A DNA stretch of 64,000 nucleotides from Nocardia pseudovaccinii NBRC 100343 (GTDB lineage Bacteria > Actinomycetota > Actinomycetes > Mycobacteriales > Mycobacteriaceae): positions 1-64,000 of the forward strand of contig NZ_BDBY01000183.1 of assembly GCF_001613225.1 (NCBI RefSeq). Direction: 5' to 3'. This document shows positions 8,341 to 17,231 of the stretch, in pieces (position 1 is the stretch's first letter; each line of letters opens with the position of its first letter). The notes beneath the pieces were generated by a model. That model searched no databases and had not been told where the DNA came from. It saw only the letters and a list, made by a program, of their open reading frames with translations. The position numbers were made by a program, and so were the translations under genes.

Positions 8341-8378
8341 GTATGGCGTACGGAGTATTATAACAACGTACAGCGTAC
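8341..8378. promoter_or_regulatory. Two candidate TetR operators flanking a -10-like element
   Basis: GTATGGCGTAC (8341-8351) and GTACAGCGTAC (8368-8378) both fit GTAY-N3-GTAC and are 27 bp apart centre to centre. TATTATAAC lies between them. The region separates the SNF2 operon (minus) from the TetR gene at 8402 (plus), so a repressor bound here could control both directions. The repeated motif is seen; operator function is inferred. Confidence 0.5.
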
Positions 8379-8401
8379 CGAATTAATTCCGAGGGGACCA
8401 C

Positions 8402-9166
8402 GTGACCGACCAGGCGAAACAGTTGATGAGCCTGCTCTGGCGACATGCTGTGCCGCCGCGATCCGGTGGGCGCGGCCCGAAGCAGACGGTGAGTGTCGAT
8501 GAGGTCGTCGTCGCCGCGATCGCCCTCGCCGATCGGCAGGGGTACGAGAAGGTGTCGATCCGCGCGGTCGCCGCCGAACTCGGCCTGCGCCCGATGAGCC
8601 TCTACACCTATGTGCCGAGCAAGGAGGCTTTGACCGTGTTGATGGTCGACACGGTCGCACTGGAGGACGTGCCCATCCCGATCGATCTCCCGGTCCGTGA
8701 CCGAATGTCCGCGATCGCCGAACAGGTCCGTGCGGAATTGGTCGCGCACCCATGGCTGCTCGAGGTGCCACCGTGGCGGCTGGTCCTCGGTCCGGGCCGG
8801 ATGCGCCGATATGAAAGGCAGCTGGCCGCGATCGAGGGGATCGGGTTATCCGATCTGGCTATGGATCGGGTGATCGCGGTGCTGTCGGAATTCGCGACCG
8901 GCAATGCGCGGATGGCGATCGCCGGAATCCGCAGTACCGCGGAGCTGACCGACGCGCAGTGGTGGGAGCGGCACGGCCCGCTGCTGACCGAGGTCATGTC
9001 GGTCGAGGAGTTCCCGATCGCCTCGCGGGTCGGTGCGGTGGTAGGCGAACGCTATCAAGCGCCATCGGACCCGCCGGGCGACTTCGCCTTCGGTCTCGGC
9101 AAACTGCTCGACGGCATCCTGTCCGGAGTCGCGGGACCGGAAACGCCGACAGCGGGCGACCTGTAG
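8402..9166 (+). CDS. TetR-family regulator with TetR C-terminal domain
   Basis: 254 residues from a GTG preceded by GAGGGGA. The HTH lies unusually far in (about 35-75, KVSIRAVAAELGLRPMSLYT then YVPSKEAL) after a roughly 30-residue N-terminal extension, and the C-terminal half has the architecture of the TetR_C class found with tetracycline-type repressors in actinomycetes. It is divergent from the SNF2-SWIM operon, with two GTAY-N3-GTAC sites between them, so it probably represses itself and perhaps that operon. Its stop codon lies inside the loop of a terminator hairpin. Confidence 0.88.
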   Translation: MTDQAKQLMSLLWRHAVPPRSGGRGPKQTVSVDEVVVAAIALADRQGYEKVSIRAVAAELGLRPMSLYTYVPSKEALTVLMVDTVALEDVPIPIDLPVRDRMSAIAEQVRAELVAHPWLLEVPPWRLVLGPGRMRRYERQLAAIEGIGLSDLAMDRVIAVLSEFATGNARMAIAGIRSTAELTDAQWWERHGPLLTEVMSVEEFPIASRVGAVVGERYQAPSDPPGDFAFGLGKLLDGILSGVAGPETPTAGDL

Positions 9167-9180
9167 GTCGCCCGCTGTCG
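9147..9180 (+). terminator. Intrinsic hairpin overlapping the tetR stop codon
   Basis: CGACAGCGGGCGACCT (9147-9162) pairs perfectly with AGGTCGCCCGCTGTCG (9165-9180); in practice a 15-bp stem with a TGTA loop. The tetR stop TAG (9164-9166) is in the loop. There is no long U-tract, as is common for actinobacterial terminators. It could act in both directions, also ending the minus-strand transcript from 9235. Confidence 0.75.
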
Positions 9181-9234
9181 TCTATCAGCGATGTTCTGTT
9201 GTTCGATGCTGTTGTGTCGGGACGCGAGGACTGG

Positions 9235-9429
9235 TCAGAGCGCGGGAGCCGATTCCGTATCGATCACGGCTTCGAGCTCACGCAAGCGATCCATGTGTTC
9301 ATTCGCGTGGTGCTGGCAGAAGAGCAACTCGCCACCTGCGGGCAATACGGCACGAACTCGTGCGGCAGCACCGCAGCGGTCGCAACGATCGACCGCGGTC
9401 AGTGGGGTGCTTGTCAGGGTTCCTGGCAT
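9235..9429 (-). CDS. Small zinc-ribbon protein, DUF7455 family
   Basis: 64 residues with CDRC (C16, C19) and FCQHH (C38, H40/H41), a compact zinc-binding fold, and the conserved stretches CGAAARVRAVLPAGGELLFC and HHANEH. This fits the small actinobacterial DUF7455 family; from memory the M. tuberculosis member is Rv2708c, which lies between sigA and sigB. Its function is unknown; presence next to principal sigma genes in many actinobacteria suggests a housekeeping role. The start at 9429 gives the family N-terminus (TLTSTPLTAVDRC). Confidence 0.85.
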   Translation of the reverse strand: MPGTLTSTPLTAVDRCDRCGAAARVRAVLPAGGELLFCQHHANEHMDRLRELEAVIDTESAPAL

Positions 9430-9702
9430 GACTCCTCCGTCCTGGCTCCCGGCACTACAGTCCGTTCACCTGGTGTGGGGCCCGTGGTCACTCCGCGGGC
9501 TCGCTACCGCTACTTCCCAGCAGGGGTATGACTACTCTGTCAGACGTTCGGGACGGGGGCTTTGTTCCCGGAAGTGATTCTGTGTGTTTTCGATAACACC
9601 ACCTGGGATTTCGCTACTGGCGAACATCGCTGGTTACGTATCGAACTCCACTCGACCACGATCACGAACAGGCCTATCCAGTTGTCTACCGGGAGATTAC
9701 CC

Positions 9703-10077
9703 GTGATCCATGACACTCACACGCTCGTTCACATTTGCACACTCGCCGATTGGCTGAGCGCCCGGCAAACCGGCGAGTACCGCCCGGAGTCGTTCGAAGA
9801 GATCGGGTTCATCCATCTGTCCACGCCACAGCAGGCGCATCTGCCCGCCAACCGATTGTTCGCCGGACGGCGTGACATGGTGCTGTTGCGCATCGATCCG
9901 GCCTGCGTCGGCGCGCCGGTGAAATGGGAACCGGGCGTGCCCACCGATCCGGAATCGATGCTGTTCCCACATCTGTACGGTCCGCTGCCGGTCGGCGCGG
10001 TCACCGCAGTAGTGGAGTACCAGCCCGGGTCGGACGGCACCTTCGCCGCGCTCGACCCGAACTTTCCGGCGTCCTGA
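9703..10077 (+). CDS. DUF952 family protein
   Basis: 124 residues from the GTG at 9703, chosen because GGGAG lies 7 bp upstream. The sequence has the DUF952 hallmarks: an N-terminal LVHICTLADW segment, GFIHLSTPQQ (near 43-52, containing a conserved His), and FPHLYGPLPVGAV. The fold is related to ADP-ribosyltransferase-like proteins; no activity has been established to my knowledge. It converges on the response regulator with one base between stop codons. The roughly 270 bp upstream shows no gene I can support and no clear promoter. Confidence 0.82.
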   Translation: MIHDTHTLVHICTLADWLSARQTGEYRPESFEEIGFIHLSTPQQAHLPANRLFAGRRDMVLLRIDPACVGAPVKWEPGVPTDPESMLFPHLYGPLPVGAVTAVVEYQPGSDGTFAALDPNFPAS

Positions 10078-10078
10078 C

Positions 10079-10723
10079 CTACCGCTTCCTGGCCTCGCGC
10101 GCCACGATGGCGGCCTGAACGCGAGACCGCACACCGAGTTTGGTGAGCACACGTGAGACATGTGTTTTGACTGTTGTCTCGCCGATGAACAGCCGCGTGG
10201 CGATCTGAGCATTGGACAGACCGTCGCCGAGACAGTCGAGCACCTCGCGTTCGCGTTCGGTCAGCTTGTCCAAGCCGTCCGGCGCGGGCCGGGCCGGTTC
10301 GCCATCGGTCGAGGCGAACGCATGGATCACCGCGGCGGTCACCTCGGGCGCGAGCACGCCGTCACCGGCGGCCACCGCGCGCACCGCATCGATAAGTGCC
10401 TGTCCCGACACGGATTTCAGCACGAAGCCGGACGCTCCGGCGCGCAGCGTCCGGAAAACATACTCGTCCAGGTCGAAGGTCGTCAGGATAAGCACCCTGG
10501 CCAAGGCGTCTTCGGTGATGCGGCCGGTGGCGGTGATGCCGTCGACGCCCGGCATGCGCACATCCATCAGCACCACATCCGGGCGCAGCGCCTTGGCCTG
10601 CGCCACCGCGATATCGCCGTCGGCGGCCTCGCCGACCACTTCGATGCCCTCGGCGGTCTCCAGGATCATCCGCAGTCCGGCCCGGATCGCGCCGTGGTCA
10701 TCGGCGATCAGTACCCGGATCAT
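10079..10723 (-). CDS. NarL/LuxR-type response regulator
   Basis: 214 residues: receiver domain (about 2-120) with the acidic pair DD near 8-9, phospho-acceptor Asp in [13 protein letters not shown] (about D54), conserved Thr in ILTTF and Lys in FVLKS; then a LuxR HTH (about 150-210: [39 protein letters not shown]). It is encoded with its kinase: the start overlaps the kinase stop by 4 bp (ATGA). Phosphorylation should drive dimerisation and DNA binding. Its regulon cannot be read here; no obvious target operon is adjacent. Confidence 0.95.
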   Translation of the reverse strand: MIRVLIADDHGAIRAGLRMILETAEGIEVVGEAADGDIAVAQAKALRPDVVLMDVRMPGVDGITATGRITEDALARVLILTTFDLDEYVFRTLRAGASGFVLKSVSGQALIDAVRAVAAGDGVLAPEVTAAVIHAFASTDGEPARPAPDGLDKLTEREREVLDCLGDGLSNAQIATRLFIGETTVKTHVSRVLTKLGVRSRVQAAIVAREARKR

Positions 10724-11934
10724 GACACCTCCGTCGTCGAGATCGGCAGTCGCGCAAGGACTTCCCAGCCGTCGGCGCTAGGTCCGGCGGTGAAGGTGCC
10801 GCCGAGCGCCGCGGCTCGTTCCCGCATATTCATCAGACCACTGTGGCGCGCGTCGTCGGGCGGTCGATTGCGCGCCCGTACCGTGGGATTGCGCACCGAG
10901 AGGGCCAGATCCGTTGCCTCCGTACGCACATCGATATCGACCTCCTGTCCCGGTGCGTGTTTCATGGCATTCGTCAGTGCTTCCTGCACGATTCGGTAGG
11001 CGGCCTGGTCGACCGCGCTCGGCAGCACCGTGCCGTTCAGTGAATCCCGCACGCGCACGGTGATTCCGGCGGCGCGGGCCGCATCGACGAGAATCGGCAG
11101 CTGAGCCAGTTTGCGCGGCGCGGCCGCATCGTCCTCGGCGCCGTCGTCGCGGCGCAGGAGACCGATCATGGTGCGCATTTCCTGCAGCGCGCTGACGCTA
11201 TTGGACCGGATCGACGAAACGATCCCGGCGACAGTGGGATCGGTTTCCTGCCGGGCCAGCACCCCGAGCGCCGCTTCGGACTGGACGGCGATGGCCGACA
11301 GGTGTCCCGCGATCACGTCGTGCAGATCGCGCGCCATCGTCTTGCGTTCGTCGGCGATGGCGGCGCGCCGATCCAATTCGGCGACCAGTGTCATCGCCTG
11401 TGCGCGTTTGCGTTCGGCCTCGGCGATCTCCTTGTGTCCGCGCACCGACAGTGCCCACCACAGCGGCGTCGCGACGAAGGCGAACAGCGCGGCGATGGTG
11501 ATCACCGCGACCCGCCAGTCGCCGAGCACGAGCGCCAGCACGGTCAGTACGGCCGAGACCACCCCGCAAACCGTGACCAGCCAGCGCGAACGCGTGGGCG
11601 CGGCATACAGCACACCCGAATAGATCAGATCCGAATAGATAAGCCAGACCGGCACTGTCGGACCGAATGCGAAATCGATGGCGAACGGGATCAGCCCGAT
11701 ACCGAGCGCCGTCATCGGCATGCGACGCCGCAGGAAGCTCGCCACGCAGATCAGCGCGAGCACCCCGAACCGCACCGGCAGCGACGGGTGGCGGCTCAGG
11801 TCACTGGCCATCTCGAACAGGCCGGTCAGATAGAGCGCGGCGCCGAGTACAAGCGCGAAGGCGGCGCCCAGCGCGTCCTGCGCGGTCGCCGACAAAGCAT
11901 CCCAGTGCCGTCGCATCGCCCCATCACAGCACAT
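10720..11934 (-). CDS. Sensor histidine kinase, NarL-partner (HisKA_3) type
   Basis: 404 residues. The N-terminal half has about five membrane segments (roughly 18-40, 50-68, 72-92, 105-125, 130-155) with no large extracytoplasmic domain, so it may sense the membrane itself. Then comes a coiled linker, the HisKA_3 box [20 protein letters not shown] (phospho-His in RDLHD, near residue 204) and an HATPase_c domain ([28 protein letters not shown]). It belongs to the class paired with LuxR-type regulators, matching the 4-bp overlapping neighbour. Confidence 0.95.
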   Translation of the reverse strand: MCCDGAMRRHWDALSATAQDALGAAFALVLGAALYLTGLFEMASDLSRHPSLPVRFGVLALICVASFLRRRMPMTALGIGLIPFAIDFAFGPTVPVWLIYSDLIYSGVLYAAPTRSRWLVTVCGVVSAVLTVLALVLGDWRVAVITIAALFAFVATPLWWALSVRGHKEIAEAERKRAQAMTLVAELDRRAAIADERKTMARDLHDVIAGHLSAIAVQSEAALGVLARQETDPTVAGIVSSIRSNSVSALQEMRTMIGLLRRDDGAEDDAAAPRKLAQLPILVDAARAAGITVRVRDSLNGTVLPSAVDQAAYRIVQEALTNAMKHAPGQEVDIDVRTEATDLALSVRNPTVRARNRPPDDARHSGLMNMRERAAALGGTFTAGPSADGWEVLARLPISTTEVS

Positions 11935-12019
11935 GCCCTCGCGTCCCAGGGTCCGCCGAAGGAATGAGTGTCGGTGGGCTGTTGGGCGGTCAGCCGCTTT
12001 TGCCGGTTAGGGTGGAGGT

Positions 12020-12502
12020 GTGAACGTCGATGTCACCGCCCTACCCGGGATCGGGGTACGCAAAGACTTCCAGCTGCGGTCGGGCCGCAGGATCGGTGTG
12101 GTCGATCACCGCGATGGCGGCATCGATCTGATCGTCTCCAAACCCGATGACCCGGACTCCTGCGCCGCGCAAGTACCGCTGACTCCGGACGAGGCCGCGG
12201 TGCTCGCCAACCTACTCGGCTCGCCGCAGCTGGTGGCGAAGCTGCGCGAGGATCACCGCGACCTACCCGGGATCACCACCCGCCAGCTACCCATCGCCGA
12301 GGATTCGCCGTACGAGGGCCGCACCCTCGGCGAGACCGGAATGCGCACGCGCACCAAGGCTTCCATCGTCGCGGTGATGCGTGCGGGGCAGTTGCACCCC
12401 TCGCCGGGACCGGATTTCACTTTCACCGCCGATGACATACTCGTGGTCGTCGGTACCCCCGACGGTCTGGACGCGGCCGCGAAGATCCTGACGCACGGGT
12501 GA
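12020..12502 (+). CDS. K+/H+ antiporter regulatory subunit, RCK_C (KhtT-like)
   Basis: 160 residues: an N-terminal domain (1-75) like that of actinobacterial 'TrkA-C domain' antiporter subunits, and a C-terminal RCK_C domain (about 85-158) ending IVAVMRAGQLHPSPGPDFTF, DDILVVVGTPDGL. Such subunits gate a neighbouring cation/proton antiporter in response to ligands; Bacillus KhtT binds c-di-AMP. It lies 4 bp upstream of the transporter gene, so the two form an operon. GTG start at 12020. Confidence 0.88.
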   Translation: MNVDVTALPGIGVRKDFQLRSGRRIGVVDHRDGGIDLIVSKPDDPDSCAAQVPLTPDEAAVLANLLGSPQLVAKLREDHRDLPGITTRQLPIAEDSPYEGRTLGETGMRTRTKASIVAVMRAGQLHPSPGPDFTFTADDILVVVGTPDGLDAAAKILTHG

Positions 12503-12506
12503 GAGC

Positions 12507-13691
12507 GTGAACGAAACCGCGCTCGCCCTCATCGAGCTCGGGGGGGTGTTATTCACCCTCGGCATGCTCGGGAGAGTGGCGGCACGCTTCGGCATGTCCC
12601 CGATTCCGCTCTATCTGCTCGGCGGGCTGGCCTTCGGCCAGGGTGGCTTGGTAGAACTGGGCGCCGCGAACGAATTCGGCCATATCGCAGGCGAAATCGG
12701 CGTCGTACTGCTGTTGCTACTGCTCGGCCTCGAATACACCGCGGCGGAATTGGTGACCGGATTGCGCCGCTCCTGGGCCGCAGGTCTGGTCGATCTCGTC
12801 GCGAACGCGACGCCCGGCGTGGTGGTCGCCCTGATACTCGGCTGGGGGATGACCGGAGCGATCACCATGGCCGGGGTCACCTACATCTCGTCATCGGGCA
12901 TTGTCGCCAAGGTGCTGAACGACCTCGGCCGCCTCGGTAACCGGGAAACTCCGGTGATCCTGTCGATCCTGGTCTTCGAGGATCTCGCGATGGCGATGTA
13001 TCTGCCGATCCTCACCGCGATCCTGGCCGGTACGAGCTTGCTGAGCGGGTTGACCGTGCTCGGTCTGGCCCTGGCCACTGTCACCGTCGTCTTGGTCGTC
13101 GCGCTGCGCTACGGCCGGTACGTCTCGGCGATCGTGGACAGCGCCGACCGCGAGGTATTCCTGTTGAAGCTGCTCGGCGCGGCCCTGCTGGTCGCCGGTC
13201 TGGCATCGGCGCTGAATGTTTCGGCGGCGGTCGGCGCGTTCCTGCTCGGTATCGCGATCTCCGGTTCCACCGCGCACGAGGCGACCAAACTGCTGGAACC
13301 GATCCGGGATCTGTTCGCGGCCATCTTTTTCGTGGCCTTCGGATTCAGCACCGATCCGCGGGCCATTCCGCCGGTACTCGGCTGGGCGATCCTGCTCGCA
13401 GTGGTCACCGTGCTGACCAAGGTCGCCACCGGCTGGTGGGCGGCGAGTCGGCAGGGTATCCGCCGGACGGGGCGGGCGCGCGCGGGCGCGGCACTGGTCG
13501 CGCACGGTGAATTCTCCATTGTCATCGCGGGTTTGGCGGTGGGCATGGGTGCGGTCGACGTCCAACTCGCCGCACTCGCCTCGGCCTATGTCCTACTGAT
13601 GGCGGTGCTCGGCCCGATCGCGGCCCGCGTCGTCGAACCGGTCATCGGCATGGTGCAGCGCCGCTTCAGCCCCGCCGTCAGCACCGGATAG
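12507..13691 (+). CDS. CPA2-type cation:proton antiporter (KhtU/KefB-like)
   Basis: 394 residues with about 11-12 membrane segments and no C-terminal RCK domain, matching antiporters that use a separate RCK_C subunit. Family signatures include LLLLLLGLEYTAAELV, TYISSSGIVAKVLNDLG (unwound TM5 region), SILVFEDLAMAMYLPI and LLGIAISGSTAHEATKLLEPI. It should extrude K+ (or Na+) in exchange for protons. Operon with the RCK_C gene directly upstream. The last 99 bp overlap the 3' end of the convergent rhomboid-like gene. Confidence 0.9.
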   Translation: MNETALALIELGGVLFTLGMLGRVAARFGMSPIPLYLLGGLAFGQGGLVELGAANEFGHIAGEIGVVLLLLLLGLEYTAAELVTGLRRSWAAGLVDLVANATPGVVVALILGWGMTGAITMAGVTYISSSGIVAKVLNDLGRLGNRETPVILSILVFEDLAMAMYLPILTAILAGTSLLSGLTVLGLALATVTVVLVVALRYGRYVSAIVDSADREVFLLKLLGAALLVAGLASALNVSAAVGAFLLGIAISGSTAHEATKLLEPIRDLFAAIFFVAFGFSTDPRAIPPVLGWAILLAVVTVLTKVATGWWAASRQGIRRTGRARAGAALVAHGEFSIVIAGLAVGMGAVDVQLAALASAYVLLMAVLGPIAARVVEPVIGMVQRRFSPAVSTG

Positions 13692-14543
13692 CGGCTGCGC
13701 CGCCACGGAATTCGTTCCGGTATCGGCGGCGGCCGCGGGAATCCGGGGCACCGTGAGCCGATTCGTCGACGCCGGTGTCGGCGCCGCGGAAATCGCGTCG
13801 CGTTCGGAACGAAGACGTTCGATGCGCCGCCAGAAAGTCGACGCGACGAATCCGACCGCCAAACCGATCAGGGCCGCGCACATATGCCCGTAGTCGGTGA
13901 AGGTCGGTCCGATCAGCAGCGCCGAGCCGAGGAATACGACGATGACACCCGCCCACAGTGCGCGGACCACACCGCGGAAGTGGAACGCCATGGCCGCTAA
14001 AACGGCGGTGAACCCGTAGCTGGTGCCGACATCCGCCGCATACTCCACCCGCACCGGGATGACGTGGTGGTCGATGGCATGGTCGATGGTAGTGACGGTG
14101 AGCAGCGTCGCGCCGATATGTCCGGTCGCGAACAGCAGGATCCAGCGACTGGTGCCGAGCCAGCGTTCGGCGAAGCCCATGACCACCAGAATCTCCGCGA
14201 TGGTGACCCACGGAAATTGCCCCTGAGTCCAGAACGCCGAGGCCACCAGCACCTGGATCGGGTTGTGCTGCATGTTGTAGAGGTTGGTGGAGGCCGAGAA
14301 GATCAGCCTGCGCTCCACCGAATCGCCGACGCCGCGCAGCGTCCACCAGGTGACAAACAAGGTGAACGCGTAGGCCGTGCTGGCCGGTGCGCCGGACAGG
14401 TCCTGGCGCAGTTCGGGCAACAGTCGGCGCATCAATCGGGGCCGCCGCGCCCATGACCAGACCGCACGCAATTCGTCACCGAGGTCGACGGTCTGCGTCC
14501 AGGGGGAGTGGATTCGGCGCAAAGTGGGGGCAACCACATGCAC
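13593..14543 (-). CDS. Rhomboid-like membrane protein (possible intramembrane serine protease)
   Basis: 316 residues with about six membrane segments between residues 55 and 235. GTSYG (173-177) puts Ser175 where rhomboids carry the GxSG nucleophile, and TDYGHMCAALIGLAVGF (216-232) has His220 followed by the small-residue helix of rhomboid TM6. This is consistent with a Ser-His dyad, although Tyr replaces the Gly after Ser. An HNPIQ motif (93-97) resembles the conserved Asn/Pro of TM2. The N-terminal 50 residues are cytoplasmic and charged. The C-terminal 75 residues are low complexity; the final 32 lie in the overlap with the antiporter gene and may not be under selection as protein. Confidence 0.72.
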   Translation of the reverse strand: MHVVAPTLRRIHSPWTQTVDLGDELRAVWSWARRPRLMRRLLPELRQDLSGAPASTAYAFTLFVTWWTLRGVGDSVERRLIFSASTNLYNMQHNPIQVLVASAFWTQGQFPWVTIAEILVVMGFAERWLGTSRWILLFATGHIGATLLTVTTIDHAIDHHVIPVRVEYAADVGTSYGFTAVLAAMAFHFRGVVRALWAGVIVVFLGSALLIGPTFTDYGHMCAALIGLAVGFVASTFWRRIERLRSERDAISAAPTPASTNRLTVPRIPAAAADTGTNSVAAQPLSGADGGAEAALHHADDRFDDAGRDRAEHRHQ

Positions 14544-15137
14544 GAGTCTGCCGGTTCCGGGGAACTTCTGCGCGCAGACCCGCCCGGTCTGTGTCCTGGC
14601 TCACCTGAGCTGGTCTTTCCGCCCTGACGTCGATTCGCACCCGCAGCAACGTCGGCGCCGCGGAGTCCGCCGACCAAGAGAGCAGGCTCTGTGGGTTCGG
14701 CGCGAATGGTGCAGACCCGCCGCGAGCACACGATGCCGGTCGAGTCCGGTTGGCGACCCGAACCTCATCCAGCTCGGCGGCACTGGGCCGCAATGAGATT
14801 CGGCATGCGTACCGAAATTGCTGTGGTGTTCTTGCAAATGCGCGAACGCCTGGTGTCGACCGGTGAATTCATGAGATCCATTGTGGCCCAGCAATATCAG
14901 TGCTGATCGATTGCCGGGCGGTGGCGATCGGCAGGATTCAGCGGCGGGGACCGTTCGGTATGTATCGGGCACAGGTGATCGCCGACGGATAGCGGGCACT
15001 GTCTCACTGATCGGATTCATCCCATGACAAATTTAGCGGACGGTAGTACTGTAAATCGCCTACCTGCTGGTTCTTAGAAGCGGGCAGGCTCGCACTGTCG
15101 CGATGACGGTCGACGTCAGCCCAACGAGGGAGTTCGC
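14544..15137. other. 594-bp non-coding region upstream of MHYT gene
   Basis: I see no credible gene on either strand; the short open frames (for example 71 codons from 14691) lack recognisable sequence. The region separates the divergent rhomboid-like and MHYT genes and must hold their promoters. A weak hairpin pairs CCTGC (15063-15067) with the GC-rich AGCGGGCAGG just after 15078, about 60 bp before the MHYT start. Confidence 0.4.
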
Positions 15138-15914
15138 GTGCTGGAAATCGATCACTTCAGCCACGGGTTGCTCACGCCGGTTGTTGCGTATCTGATGTCA
15201 TTCACCGGATCATTGCTGGGGCTGCGGTGCGTGGTTCGGGCGCGGGCCGGTAGCGGCCACGCCGGATGGCTCGTCGCCGCGGCCGTCGCGATCGGCGGCA
15301 CCGGGATCTGGGTCATGCATTTCATTGCCATGCTGGGCTTTTCGATCCACGGCGCATCGATCCGCTACGACGTGCCGATCACCCTGCTCAGCGCGGTTAT
15401 CGCGATGGTGGTGGTGTGGATCGGATTACGGGTCGCGCAGCTGCCGGGATTGGAGCCGGTGGCGCTGTACATCGGTGGTGCGATCACCGGCGTCGGTGTC
15501 GGTGCCATGCACTATTCCGGCATGTATGCGATGAAATCCGACGCGGTCATCGAATACGACGGACGAATAGTGTTGGTGTCCATGGTGATCGCGGTGATCG
15601 CCGCGACGGCGGCGCTCTGGTTCGCGCTGCATATCCGCGGCACCCTGGCCACCATCGGCGCGGCGCTGGTGATGGGCGTCGCGGTCTGCGGTATGCACTA
15701 CACGGGCATGTTCGCGATGCATGTGCAGAACGGCCAGCGCATGCACCCACCCGCGGGCGCGGGCGCGACACAACTGCTGACTCCGCTGACGGTCGGCGTC
15801 GGCATGGTCACCATGATGCTGCTACTGCATATCGGCATCACCGATGTCGAGGATCCGGCCTACGACGGTGCGCGCGGACCGCGCCCGGCGCGCTACTGGC
15901 CGACCAGGGACTGA
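15138..15914 (+). CDS. MHYT-domain integral membrane sensor
   Basis: 258 residues, seven predicted membrane helices, and three MHYT-type motifs: WVMHFIAMLGF (about 55-65), MHYSGMYAMKS (about 119-129) and MHYTGMFAMH (about 183-192). MHYT proteins were proposed to bind copper or another metal through the Met/His/Tyr residues and to sense O2, CO or NO. No cytoplasmic GGDEF/EAL or kinase domain is fused, so it would signal through a partner or act alone. GTG start with GAGGGAG upstream. It is convergent with a paralogue. Confidence 0.9.
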   Translation: MLEIDHFSHGLLTPVVAYLMSFTGSLLGLRCVVRARAGSGHAGWLVAAAVAIGGTGIWVMHFIAMLGFSIHGASIRYDVPITLLSAVIAMVVVWIGLRVAQLPGLEPVALYIGGAITGVGVGAMHYSGMYAMKSDAVIEYDGRIVLVSMVIAVIAATAALWFALHIRGTLATIGAALVMGVAVCGMHYTGMFAMHVQNGQRMHPPAGAGATQLLTPLTVGVGMVTMMLLLHIGITDVEDPAYDGARGPRPARYWPTRD

Positions 15915-15972
15915 GTCGCATCGCCCGGTGAGATCGTCGTGGGTGCTTGTCGCACAGGCGATTTCGATGGGT

Positions 15973-16818
15973 TCAGTGGCGCGGTACCTCGGTCCGCGTC
16001 GGCCAGTACGCGGTCGGCAGTATCTGCGGTTCCACCGGCGGCAGCGGCGGTAGCGGATCGGTTTTGGCGCGCGGTGCGATGCGCAGCGGCGGCAGTTCTA
16101 CACTGCGATCGATCTCGGTCAGGCTGACGCTGATGAGCAGCAGCATCGTCACCACGCTGATCACGACGATGATCGGCGCGATCAGCTCCATGGCACCGGT
16201 CCCTTCCGGGGCGTGCATATCTCCGGTGTGCGCATGCATCGCCGACATCCCGGTGTAATGCATGCCGCAAACGGCCACACCCATGATCAGTCCGGCGCCG
16301 ATGGTTGCGAAGAATCCCCTGACCCGCAACGTGAACCAGAGTGCAACCGTGGCCGCCACCACCGCAATGACCAACGACAGCCCGACCCGCCGCGCGTCAT
16401 AGCTGATCATCGCATTCGACTTCATGGCATACATGCCCATGTAATGCATGGCCCCGACGCCGAGGCCGGTGATCGCACCCCCGGCCAGCAGGCCGCGCAG
16501 CGACGGTTCGGGTTTGACCACGATGAACAGCCCGATGCCGACCACGGCTATCGCGGTGATCGCGCTGAGCAGGGTGAGCGGAATGTCGTACCGGATCTCG
16601 GTGCCGCGGATCGAAAAGCCCAGCATCGCAATGAAATGCATGACCCAGATGCCGGTGCCGCCGATGGCGACCGCCGCGCCGAGCAGCCAGCCGATCCGAT
16701 CCTTGCCGCTGCGGGCGCGTGCGGCGCACTGCAAGCCGAGCAGGCATCCGGTGACCGACATGGTGTAGGCCAGCAGCGGGGTCAGTAGACCGTAACTGAA
16801 ATGGTAGATGTCGAGCAC
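15973..16818 (-). CDS. Second MHYT-domain membrane protein (paralogue)
   Basis: 281 residues from the GTG at 16818, which aligns with the GTG start of the neighbouring paralogue (MLDIYHFSYGLLTPLLAYTM against MLEIDHFSHGLLTPVVAYLM) and has GGGGGC 4 bp upstream. It has seven membrane helices and the same three motifs: WVMHFIAMLGF, MHYMGMYAMKS and MHYTGMSAMHAH. The C-terminal 55 residues are cytoplasmic and Pro-rich. The two genes point at each other with 58 bp between stops, the product of an inverted duplication or of two insertions. No effector domain is fused. Confidence 0.9.
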   Translation of the reverse strand: MLDIYHFSYGLLTPLLAYTMSVTGCLLGLQCAARARSGKDRIGWLLGAAVAIGGTGIWVMHFIAMLGFSIRGTEIRYDIPLTLLSAITAIAVVGIGLFIVVKPEPSLRGLLAGGAITGLGVGAMHYMGMYAMKSNAMISYDARRVGLSLVIAVVAATVALWFTLRVRGFFATIGAGLIMGVAVCGMHYTGMSAMHAHTGDMHAPEGTGAMELIAPIIVVISVVTMLLLISVSLTEIDRSVELPPLRIAPRAKTDPLPPLPPVEPQILPTAYWPTRTEVPRH

Positions 16819-17168
16819 GCACGCCCCCACTGCCGAAGAAAAAGCATCGGCGATTGAAACAACAGCGGGTCAGACGATACGACAGCCGTCGACCCGATGG
16901 GAGCCGAAATCCGGTTTCGCAGAAGTGGTTTCGGTCACTTTTAGGTTTGATTGAAACCCGAATTGGTTAGCGAGCCGGACGCTGTCTCGTTTGCCGCCCC
17001 GTGGCTGATCGGTTGCGCGGCAGAACGCCGAAAGTGACTGTTGCAGAAGCAATTCGGCTCGATGCGGTTGAAAACCCCAATGGGTGCAGCCGGATTCGCC
17101 GATAGCGGGACCGTAGGCGGAGCGAATGCGGGCGAAGTTGCCGGTCGACCGAACGACAAGGAGGCCGG
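16819..17168. other. Non-coding region between MHYT gene and sigA terminator
   Basis: About 350 bp between the MHYT start and the sigA terminator. Only short, composition-driven open frames occur. The segment is locally AT-richer (for example around 16910-16970) than the surrounding genes, consistent with the MHYT promoter. No RNA gene or repeat recognised. Confidence 0.35.
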
Positions 17169-17208
17169 TTGCGAAAAAACGAAACGCCCGCGCTGTCAGG
17201 CGCGGGCG
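17169..17208 (-). terminator. Intrinsic terminator of sigA
   Basis: On the minus strand CGCCCGCGC, loop CTGACA, GCGCGGGCG forms a perfect 9-bp GC stem (17208-17185) followed by TTTCGTTTTTTCGC. A strong stem plus a T-rich tract 24 bp past the sigA stop is a textbook Rho-independent terminator, and one of the few in the window with a clear U-tract. Confidence 0.9.
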
Positions 17209-17231
17209 CTTCGGAAAGCGAGCAGAACGAA

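Noticed and set aside
14691-14906. 71-codon open frame in the gap before the MHYT gene
   Set aside because: No ribosome site of note and no recognisable protein features.
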